Shown here: in pieces, positions 23,935 to 32,744 of the stretch | Layout: each line of letters begins with the position of its first letter | Numbering within the stretch: position 1 is the first letter of the stretch | Origin: Balaenoptera acutorostrata | Lineage: Eukaryota > Chordata > Mammalia > Artiodactyla > Balaenopteridae | Length of the DNA: 64,000 bases | Reading direction: 5' to 3' | Assembly: GCF_949987535.1 (NCBI RefSeq) | Contig: NC_080067.1 | Coordinates: forward strand, 58,772,405 to 58,836,404 | Notes under the pieces: model-generated | What the model saw: only the letters and a program-made list of their open reading frames with translations | What the model was told of the DNA's origin: nothing | Databases searched by the model: none | Made by a program: the position numbers and the translations under genes

Positions 23935-24828
23935 CTAGAGAAGTTCCTTTAGCATTTGTTGTAAAGCTGGTTTGGTGGTGCTGAAGTCTCTCAGCTTTTG
24001 CTTCTCTGTAAAGGTTTTAATTTCTCCATCAAATCTGAATGAGATCCTTGCTGAGTAGAGTAATCTTGGTTGTAGGTTTTTCTCCTTCATTACTTTAAGT
24101 ATATTCTGCCACTCCCTTCTGGCTTGCAGAGTTTCTGCTGAAAGTTCAGCTGTTAACCTTATGGGGATTCCCTTGTGTGTTATTTGTTGTTTTTCCCTTG
24201 CTGCTCTTAATATGTTTTCTTCATATTTAATTTTTGATAGTTTGATTAATATGTGTCTTGGCATGTTTCTCCTTGGATTTATCCTGTATGGGACTCTCTG
24301 TGCTTCCAGGACTTGATTAACTATTTCCTTTCCCATATTAGGGAAGTTTTCAACTATAATCTCTTCAAATATTTTCTCAGTCCCTTTCTTTTTCTCTTCT
24401 TCTTCTGGGACCCCTATAATTCGAATCTTGGTGCATTTAATGTTGTCCCAGAGGTCTCTGAGACTGTCCTCAGTTCTTTTCATTCTTTTTTCTTTATTCT
24501 GCTCTGCAGTAGTTATTTCCACTCTTTTATCTTCCAGGTCACTTATCCGTTCTTCTGCCTCAGTTATTCTGCTATTGATCCCTTCTAGAATATTTTTAAT
24601 TACATTTATTGTGTTTTTCATCATTGTTTGGTTCCTCTTTAGTTCTTCTACGTCCTTGTTAAATGTTTCTTGCATTTTGTCTATTCTATTTCCAAGATTT
24701 TGGATCATCCTTACTATCATTATTCTGAATTCTTTCTCAGGTAGACTGCCTATTTCCTCTTCATTTGTTAGGTCTGGTGTGTTTTGACCCTGCTCCTTCA
24801 TCTGCTGTGTGTTTTTCTGTTTTCTCAT
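23935..24828 (-). CDS. L1 ORF1 protein (RNA-binding chaperone), intact frame
   Basis: Retrotransposon ORF1p coats L1 RNA in cytoplasmic particles and acts as a nucleic-acid chaperone. The frame runs uninterrupted for 297 codons from ATG at 24828 to a stop at 23935. Residues about 25-120 are rich in E, K, R, I, L and N with heptad spacing, as in the trimerising coiled coil. An RRM-like segment begins near residue 135 (IRIIGVPEEEEK). The C-terminal domain follows, with ARREWQNILKVMKEKNLQPR and a basic end. Human ORF1p is 338 residues; this form is shorter, chiefly in the N-terminal part. The start sits 58 bases upstream-to-downstream spacing from ORF2, similar to other mammalian L1s. It is an element gene, not a host gene. 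Whether it is expressed is unknown. Confidence 0.92.
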   Translation of the reverse strand: MRKQKNTQQMKEQGQNTPDLTNEEEIGSLPEKEFRIMIVRMIQNLGNRIDKMQETFNKDVEELKRNQTMMKNTINVIKNILEGINSRITEAEERISDLEDKRVEITTAEQNKEKRMKRTEDSLRDLWDNIKCTKIRIIGVPEEEEKKKGTEKIFEEIIVENFPNMGKEIVNQVLEAQRVPYRINPRRNMPRHILIKLSKIKYEENILRAAREKQQITHKGIPIRLTAELSAETLQARREWQNILKVMKEKNLQPRLLYSARISFRFDGEIKTFTEKQKLRDFSTTKPALQQMLKELL

Positions 24829-25336
24829 TTTGCTTATCTTACTGTGTTTGGGGTCTCCTTTTCACAGGCTGCAGGTTCGTAGTTCCCGTTGTTTTTGCTA
24901 TCTGTCCCCAGTGGCTAAGGTTGGTTCAGTGGGTTGTGTAGGCTTCCTGGTGGAGGGGACTAGTGCCTGTGTTCTGGTGGATGAGGCTGGATCTTGTCTT
25001 TCTGGTGGGCACGTCCACGTCTGGTGGTGTGTTTTGGGGGTGTCTGTGGCCTTATTATGATTTTAGGCAGCCTCTCTGCTAATGGATGGGGCTGTGTTCC
25101 TGTCTTGCTAGTTGTTTGGCATAGGGTGTCCAACACTGTAGCTTGCTGGTCATTGAGTGAAGCTGGGTCTTGATTTTGAGATGTAGATCTCTGAGAGATT
25201 TTTGCCGTTTGGTATCATGTGGAGCTGGGAGGTCTCTTGTGGACCAGTGTCCTGAAGTTGGCTCTCCCACCTCAGAGGCACAGCCCTGATGCCTGGTTGG
25301 AGCACCAAGAGCCTTTCATCCACATGGCTCAGAATA

Positions 25337-25688
25337 AAAGGGAGAAGAAATAGAAAGAAAGAAAGAAAAAGGATAAAATAAAATAAAGTAAGATAAAATA
25401 AAATAAAGCTATTATAATGAAAAATAAGAAAAAATTTATTAAGAAAAAAATTTTATTTTAATTTTTTAAAATAATTTTTTTAATTTTTTAAAATAAAAAT
25501 AAGAAAACAATTATTAAGAAAAAATTTATTAAGAAAAAATTTTTTTAATTTTTTAAAATAAAAAATAAAAAATTATTAAGGAATTTTTTTTTTAAATTTT
25601 TTTAAAATAAAAGATAAAGAAAAAATTATTAAGAAAAAATTTATTAAGAAAAAAAATTTTTTTAAGTAAAAAAAAAAAAAAAAAAGGG
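25337..25688. repeat. A/T-rich low-complexity block inside L1 5' UTR
   Basis: Plus strand is (GAAA)n, then (AAATA)n-like, then repeating units of A-runs with TTATTAAG and T-runs. TTATTAAGAAAAAA-type units recur at least four times, suggesting tandem expansion. The second L1 copy has a shorter, different A-rich block at the same place (38180-38530). Confidence 0.9.
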
Positions 25689-26997
25689 CATACTGAACCC
25701 TAGGACAAATGGTGAAAGCAAAGCTATACAGACAAAATCTCACCCAGAAGCATACACATGTACACTCACAGAAAGAGGAAAAGGGCAAAAATTAATATCT
25801 CCTGCTCCCAGAGTCCCCCTCCTGAATTTGGGCTGATTCGTTGTCTATTCAGGCATTCAACAGATGCAGGCACATCAAGTTGTTTGTGGAGCTTTAATCC
25901 GCTGCTTCTGAGGCTGCTGGGAGAAATTTCCCTTTCTCTTCTTTGTTCGCACAGCTCCCAGGGTTCAGCTTTGGATTTGGACCCGCCTCTGCGTGTAGGT
26001 CGCCTGAGGGTGTCTGTTCCCCGCTTAGACAGGAGGGGGTTAAAGGTGCAGCTGTTTCAGGGGCTCTTGTTCACTCAGGCCACGGGGAGGGAGCGGTACG
26101 GAGGAGGCGGGGCGAGCCTGCGGTGGCAGAGGCCGGCGTGACGTTGCAGCAGCCTGAGGCGCACCGTGCGTTCTCCCGGGGAAGTTGTCCCTGGATCACG
26201 GGACCCTGGCAGTGGCGGGCTGCACAGGCTCCCTGGAGGGGAGGTGTGGAGAGTGACCTGTGCTTGAACACAGGCTTTTTGGTGGTGGCAGCAGCCTTAG
26301 TGTCTCATGCCCGTCTCTGGGGTCCGCGCTGATAGCCGCGGCTCGTGCCCATCTCTGGAGCTCGTTTAGGCGGCGCTCTGAATCCCCTCTCCTCACGCAC
26401 CAGGAAAGAAAGAGGCAAGAAAAAGTCTCTTGCCTCTTCGGCAGCTCCAGACCTTTTCCCGGACTCCCTCCCGGCTAGCTGTGGTGCACTAACCCCTTCA
26501 GGCTGTGTTCACGCTGCCAACCCCAGTCCTCTCCCTGCGATTCGACCGAAGCCCGAGCCTCAGCTCCCAGCCCCGCCCGCCCCGGCGGGTGAGCAGACAA
26601 GCCTCTCGGGCTGGTGAGTGCTGCTCAGCTCCGAGCCTCTGTGCGGGAATCTCTCCGTTTTGCCCTCCGCACCCCTGTGGCTGCGCTCTCCTCCGTGGCT
26701 CTGAAGCTTCCCCCCTCTGCCACCCGCAGTCTCTGCCCGCAAAGGGGCTTCCTAGTGCGTGGAAACCGTTCCTGCTTCACAGCTCCCTCCCACTGGCACA
26801 GGTCCCGTCCCTATTCTTTTGTCTCTGTTTTTTCTTTTTTCTTTTGCCCTACTCAGGTATGTGGGGAGTTTCTTGCCTTTTGGGAGGTCTGACGTCTTCT
26901 GCTGGTGTTCAGTGGGTGATCTATAGGAGCAGCTCCACGTGTAGATGTATTTTTGATGTATCTGTGGGGAGGAAGGTGATCTCCGCAACTTACTCTT

Positions 26998-27008
26998 CCG
27001 CCATCTTG
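26998..27008 (-). promoter_or_regulatory. YY1-like motif at L1 5' end
   Basis: Minus-strand CAAGATGGCGG lies about 12 bases inside the 5' end of the full-length L1. Human L1 has a YY1 site with core CAAGATGGC in the same relative position, where it fixes the transcription start. The motif also occurs in the second copy (39804-39812). Confidence 0.7.
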
Positions 27009-27030
27009 CCCAGACCCCCGTGCTATTATT

Positions 27031-28320
27031 TTTATGTATGCATATTACATCTATGTATTTTACGAATCCAACAATGTATTGTTATAATTATTACTTTATA
27101 TAATTTGGTAGCTTTTACAAAAGCAGGAAGAAGAAAGGAGAGCAATATTTATTTATGATGTTTTTATATTAACCTTCTTATTTAACATATCTTGTTCTTA
27201 TTATTTGTTCCTGTGGATTCAAGTTGCCATCTGGTGTGATTTCCCTAGGATGACTGTGGTTTTAGCAGGGCTATCTTTGACTTTCTTTTTCACCAATCTC
27301 TCTGTTAATCTGTGTGCCTCTGTTCATACCACACCCAGCTGTTAGGCTCCAGTAATTGCAAGCACAGTTTTTGAGGCCAGTCTCTGTGGTTGTTCTAATA
27401 TTGATAAGCCTCTTATTAACTGTCATTTTCCCTGGTTCTCTCTAATAAACTAGTTGGCTTATGGTTTAGTTTATTGCTCTCTTGAAGCTCCCAGACTTTT
27501 CTTACTTGCTTGCCACTAAATATCCATTGCTTTTTAGAGTAACCTTAGGCTTGAACTTCCCCACACTATGTTCAAAATAAAGTCAGTTCCCTTGGGAGAG
27601 CTTCAGATATCTCTCATCTTATAATTTGCTCTTCCCTAGGCACAATCTCTGAATAATGACTCAAGTACTGGGAACAGGTAATATGGCCTGCGCCTCTTGG
27701 AGTATCATCCCTTATGTAAGAGCAGAATGCTGTGTAGGACAGTAGCTTTTGATCTTCTCGCCTTGTCTTTGCTAGCATGGCATTTTACCCTACAAAAAAG
27801 CTGGATCAATGGATGTTGAGTTCCAATATTCTTAACCTGTCATGCTTGTCATAAAAGCTCTGTGTTATGAGTGGGACTAGTTGGAGAAAGTGAATCCCTG
27901 CCTCGTTGGTCACACTTGCCTGGAATTTAGTCTCTGCAACACAGAGCAGGAAGATGATGAGAAATGCTCGTGGCCGGGCTCTCCTGTAGAGATATCACAG
28001 TCTGTGTCTGAGAGTTGGAGAGAGAGGGAGCCTTGCATTTTTGACCCCATCCACTTGGAGTGTAGTTTGAATCACACTAAGCTGGAGAGCAAAGGGAGGA
28101 AGCAGGTTGTGGCTCAAGCGACAGACTCTTGCTGTTTGTACTGAGATTTAGTAGATTTTCTTGAACAAATGTTTCCTTTTTTTCCTGTACACCCTTAGGA
28201 CAATTTTCATAAACTTCAAGTGGTCATTTTTTCTGTAACTTTTACCTGTTATGATTGTCTCATTGGAGAGGGGGTCTGAGAGCTCCTAATGTTGCCATCC
28301 TGGATGTTGTCTGTTACCTT
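27031..28320 (-). mobile_element. Old L1, probable 5' part
   Basis: Antisense sequence resuming at the far target-site duplication. The segment near 27215-27250 (GATTCAAGTTGCCATCTGGT) resembles the inter-ORF region of old mammalian L1s. The 27880-28310 segment, with an 'AGAGAGAGGGAGCC' purine block and 'GAGGGGGTCTGAGAGCTCCTAATG', resembles an old L1 5' UTR. The assignment becomes weaker towards 28320. Confidence 0.5.
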
Positions 28321-31300
28321 TGTCTTTTAGCCTCTGGCACATGGAATAATTACTGAGATAATAAGCATACCATGAACAGAGAAAGTTTGGGAATCTTTAA
28401 AGACATGTTACTAAACCTATCCCCATCTCAAACTTTACATCATTAAATTAGAGATAATGATATACACCTCAATAATGTTTTTAGGATTAAATGAAACACA
28501 ACTATGAGTGCTCCTGACACATAAAACACCAATATAAATTTGACTATTTTTATCTCATATGTTTTTATGAAGATAATGTATATACTATATGTAAAATGCT
28601 GTAAATATTATTATAGCTTTTAAATATTTTTCATACCCTGCTCCATTTTGTTTCTTAATTCAGTCTGATAATAGAGTAACTGATATTGAGTGTCCTGTTT
28701 GCAGAGACATAGGTGAATTCCTGCATTTTGTGAAATTCAACATGTAGATATAAGTAGAAACCAGTAAAAGAATAAATGAAAATCAATGTGTCTGCATCCC
28801 TTTAAATCTGTGATCAAAGTAGAAGCCTCAGTAAATGATATTTCTTGGGGATTAAAACCCAATAGACAATAATTGTCCAACATGCCCTTGACCATCAGGT
28901 CTTCACATCTGGTAATTACTCACCAGGATTTTCTTAGCCTTGATCATTATTGCCTAATTTGGGTCCATTTAGAATTCCAAAGCCCAAGCAGCTTGAATGT
29001 ATGAAAACCTGCTGTTTTATGACATGGAGAGCTCATTGCATTTTGTTTTCTTAATTCATGTCAAACTTTCAAATGTTTTTACTTAGAAGAAGTAAACTAC
29101 AGAGCCCTGAGTCTTTCTTAAAACATATTTTATCTATAAGCTCCAAAAATATTTTCTTAAATATTGTTTAGAATATGAATTGTTCGTGTTTTAGTTCTTA
29201 TTTCACTAGCAAGAAATTTTCTAAGTCTAATATTCAGAATCCATGACCCAAAAGCTAATACAACTTTTATTTTGTTTCTTTCTGGCAATACAATTGGGAT
29301 TATGTTGGAAAGGTTGACGTGACATGATGTCTTTGAATTGCCTGTAAGCACTGTAATAATACTTAGGCACTATTCAGAATTGGGGAGTAAAATTGAAAAA
29401 CTAAGAAAGGAAATAAAGCCGAATATTAGTAAAACGAGGGAGAGAGGTATAGGAAGCAAAGGATACAAAGAATAAGATAAAGAATGAAAGATAAAGAGGA
29501 AATTCAAAAGTTAGTATAGCATAGATAATGATAATAACATTTGTGGAGTTTACAGAGTGTTGTGTATATAGTTTGCCTGCCAGTCTTCTGCTTCTAGCAG
29601 GAAGCATTTAGCTGAAGAAAGAGGAAGCCACACCCACTCTAACTACATCGAAAGGGGGTGCATTATAAAGATCCTGGGAAATAGCATAGAATCCATTTGT
29701 CAGCAATGTCATTGGGCTTCATGCGGACTGGAAAGATATAGTTTCTTTTCTCTGTCTTTGGGGACATTTATTCTTTTCTCCTTGTTTCTTTCTTCGCACA
29801 TTTCTTTCATTTAATTTTGCAAACTGGTTTTCTTTGTAAGCCCCTCAGTCTCTGCTCCTTCATAATTTCAGTCCATATGTGGCTTTATCTTACCTAAACG
29901 CCAGCATGGACCCTTTCTGCTGCATACTTCCCCACCTCTTCTTAGATTACTGACTCAGAATCACTGACCTAATTTCAAATTTCAGGTAGAGAGAATGTAA
30001 TTGGCTGAATGTGTATAAGTTGTCTGCTTTTGGTCTAATTACTATGGGTGAAAGGATGAAGTCTGCGTTATGTTGGGCTGTTCTTATGAGGGTTGTAGGT
30101 TGAACTGGTTCTCTAAGAAAAGGAGAGACATGTTTACATATCTATTATGTGCTATCTAGTAAATTCCTTGAGGGAAAAGATCATGTCCTATTAATTCCTT
30201 TCCCCAGCACCTTGCACAGTTTTAATATGAACATTGAACAAAATAATCTTCACTTCAAGGGCAATTTGCATTTGTGTCTCCAGGGGGCAGTGCTATTGAC
30301 ACAAATGAAGAAAAATTCCAGTCCCTACTTTTTTGATGGGTATCACCAAGGTAACTTGCCTTGAACAATGATTAACGTTTTTTGGAAAGTGAACTTTGTT
30401 GAGCAGACTTTGAAAATATTTTCCATACCTGGGAATGAAGCAACAATGATGTAACACCTGTCCATTTTGTAGACCAGTGTTCCAAAACTATTTTTAGTAG
30501 TTGAATTTATCCTAAAATTTTACCCAGAATACAAATAAATAAAAGATATAAAAATAGACCGCATAGTTAAAGCAGGTGTAAAAGGTCAAGCTCTACCTAT
30601 TAATCTTCTTTGTTCTGTTCATCCTCCAACAGGCCCACCCCTAAACTAGAGGAACCTCTACAGAATCCAAGGGCTCCAGAGACCATCGCTTTTAGGTGAG
30701 AAGCAAGGAAATTTTATTCTTATTTGCTCAGTGTTTGAGTACATTTATAATTTTAAGTACACAAAAATATGAAAGAAAAGATTTTGTGAAGGCATAGAAA
30801 AGGGTTTTATTGTATATTTTTTCCATTGCTGCAAGTTTCTTAGGTGTACAATTGAAAGAAACTCATTTGTTCAATAAACTTTTAATGAGCATTATTTGCT
30901 ACATTCTATGCTTGGCAGTAAAATATGAACAAGACAGGACCTCTGTTATCATGTGTCCAGAGTCAACACTAAACTATGTGAAATAAGAACATTTAAATTT
31001 CATTACACTTAATGCAATATAGATACCTTACTTAGAACTATCAGTGGAAAGGAACTAGCAAACATTTCAGTACTCAGAATAAGTTCAGGAGTTCATATTC
31101 TTCCACTCTCACCTTTCTCCTGAAACATGGACTTAAGACCATTGTTGGTATAACCATTGGCTCTTGTTGTTTCTGCATGGAGTTTTTGATTTCTCTCCTT
31201 TTCTCCAATGTGAATTGAAACATTGATTTCTCCCCAAAAAAAGCAAAATATCTGAAAATGTTACAATTTATATCACTAGGTTAATGTAACAATGTTGTGC

Positions 31301-31654
31301 TGAAATGAAAAGGAATAAATATTTCTGCTCATATTGAAAAATGTTATAGAACTTTTTAGTTGTGAGAATGCACTGTTGGAATAGCAAAATATTTTTTTTT
31401 ATACTCAAATATGTTGTCTAAGACTAATGTATCTTCATAGAACTGTAGACATTAGAACTAAAAGGGAACTTAGAATTCATTGTAGGCATTATGATTGCCT
31501 ACCAAATATCCATTCATCATATCTGAATTTGCAACAGAATTCCAGTCTTGTTCAGGGTGGAAATGTGCCCAACTTCAGCTAATGGAAGTACCATACCTCT
31601 AAGGGGCATTTAGAAACATTTGAGCATGTTTTAGAGTGTCAAAAGGACTAAGAG
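28321..31654. other. Intergenic, mostly unique sequence
   Basis: No gene supported. A weak MIR-like stretch lies at about 28410-28550 and an antisense L2-like stretch at about 30865-30965. The 28560-30450 part shows no repeat that I recognise, and only short chance frames of up to 71 codons. Confidence 0.65.
30865..30965 (-). repeat. L2-like remnant (antisense)
   Basis: 'TTGTTCAATAAACTTTTAATGAGCA' through 'ATGAACAAGACAGGACCTCTG' has the order of antisense L2 3' ends. Confidence 0.5.
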
Positions 31655-31785
31655 ATAGTATTGACATTCAGTCCCTTTGGGTTGTAGATGCTAAATGTCC
31701 TGGAATGTACAGAATTGTCCTGCATAACAAAGAATTTTCCAGCTTCAAGTACTACTAGTTCCCCCAGCAAGAAACGCTGGTTTAA
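31655..31785 (-). repeat. hAT-Charlie-like DNA element fragment
   Basis: The order 'GTAGATGCTAAATGTCCTGGAATGTACAGAATTGTCCTGCA', 'AACAAAGAATTTTCCAGC' and terminal 'CAAGAAACGCTGG' fits an antisense MER5-type element. Recognised by eye, diverged. Confidence 0.5.
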
Positions 31786-31846
31786 CCCAGTTCTGCTAAT
31801 CATGTTACCCTCTTTGTCCAGCTTACTTTTTTTTTTTTTAAACATC

Positions 31847-31852
31847 TTTATT
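31847..31852 (-). terminator. L1 polyadenylation signal AATAAA
   Basis: AATAAA on the minus strand just before the A-tail of the second full-length L1. Confidence 0.7.
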
Positions 31853-31950
31853 GGAGTATAATTGCTTTACAGTGGTGTGTTGTTTCTGCCGTATAACAAA
31901 GTGAATCAGCTATACATATACATATATCCCCATATGTCCTCCCTCTTGCG

Positions 31951-31980
31951 TCCCCCTCCCACCCTCCCTATCCCACCCCT
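31951..31980 (-). promoter_or_regulatory. G-rich tract in L1 3' UTR
   Basis: Sense strand of the second L1 keeps five or more G-runs of three or longer at the same place as in the younger copy, despite greater divergence elsewhere. Confidence 0.65.
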
Positions 31981-32459
31981 CTAGGTGGACACAAAGCACA
32001 GAGCTGATCTCCCTCTGTTATGTGGCTATATCCCACTAGCTATCTATTTTACATTTGGCATTGTATATATGTCCATGCCACTCTCTCACTTCGTCCCAGC
32101 TTACACTTCTCCTTCCCTGTGTCCTCAAGTACATTCTCTATGTCTGTGTCTTTATTCCTGTCCTGCCGTGAGGTTCTTCAGAAACATTTTTTTTTTTCAG
32201 ATCCCATATATATGTGTTAGTGTATGGTATTTGTTTTTCTCTTTCTGACTTACTTCACTCTGTATGACAGACTCTAGGTCCACCCACCTCACTACAAATA
32301 ACTCAGTTTCGTTTCTTTTTCTGGCTGAGTAATATTCCATTGTATATATGTGCCACATCTTCTTTATCCATTCATCTGTTGATGGACACTTAGGTTGTTT
32401 CCATGTCCTGGCTATTGTAAATAGAGCTGAAGTGAACATTTTGGTACATGACTCTTTTT

Positions 32460-32744
32460 TTTTTTTTTTTACTTATTTTTATGGCTGTGTTGGGTCTTCG
32501 TTTCTGTGCGAGGGCTTTCTCCAGTTGCGGCAAGTGGGGGCCACTCTTCATCGCGGTGCGCGGGCCTCTCACCATCGTGGCCTCTCTTGTTGCAGAGCAC
32601 AGGTTCCAGACGCGCAGGCTCAGCAATCGTGGCTCACGGGCCTAATTGCTCCGCGGCATGTGGGATCTTCCCAGACCAGGGCTCGAACCCGTGTCCCCTG
32701 CATTGGCAGGCAGACTCTCAACCACTGCGCCACCAGGGAAGCCC
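32460..32744 (-). mobile_element. CHR-type tRNA-derived SINE
   Basis: Antisense copy in the distal ORF2 of the second L1. Flanked by the 13-bp duplication CATGACTCTTTTT (32447-32459 and 32745-32757). Confidence 0.95.

Larger units (their letters stand above)
19689..27019 (-). mobile_element. Full-length young L1 (about 7.3 kb), ORF1 open, ORF2 frameshifted
   Basis: Complete minus-strand L1 with 5' UTR (27019-24829), ORF1 (24828-23935), a 58-bp spacer, ORF2 remnant (23876-20075), 3' UTR and an imperfect A-rich tail. The 11-bp direct repeat GTGCTATTATT at 19678-19688 and 27020-27030 is the target-site duplication. The host is an older L1 on both sides. The 3' UTR type matches what I know of cetacean L1. 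It is much less decayed than the second full-length copy at 31831-39823 and carries no SINE insertions. Confidence 0.95.
24829..27019 (-). promoter_or_regulatory. L1 5' UTR / internal promoter region
   Basis: About 2.2 kb between the element's 5' end and the ORF1 ATG. The outer half (about 25800-26800) is GC- and CpG-rich, as expected of an L1 internal Pol II promoter. The inner part includes a 0.35-kb A/T-rich low-complexity block (25337-25688). By L1 biology transcription starts near 27019 and runs towards lower coordinates. No start site can be proved here. Confidence 0.75.

Noticed and set aside
24829..27019. GC-rich segment considered as a host CpG island
   Set aside because: It is fully accounted for as L1 5' UTR, bounded by the target-site duplication and matched by the second L1 copy.
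26505..27158. 217-codon plus-strand open frame
   Set aside because: It lies antisense in the L1 5' UTR, starts at GTG and runs past the element end into the target site. It is a by-product of GC-rich sequence, not a host gene.
29560..29700. Possible promoter ('GCATTATAAAGATCC' near 29660)
   Set aside because: A lone TATA-like word without CpG enrichment, downstream exon or open frame.
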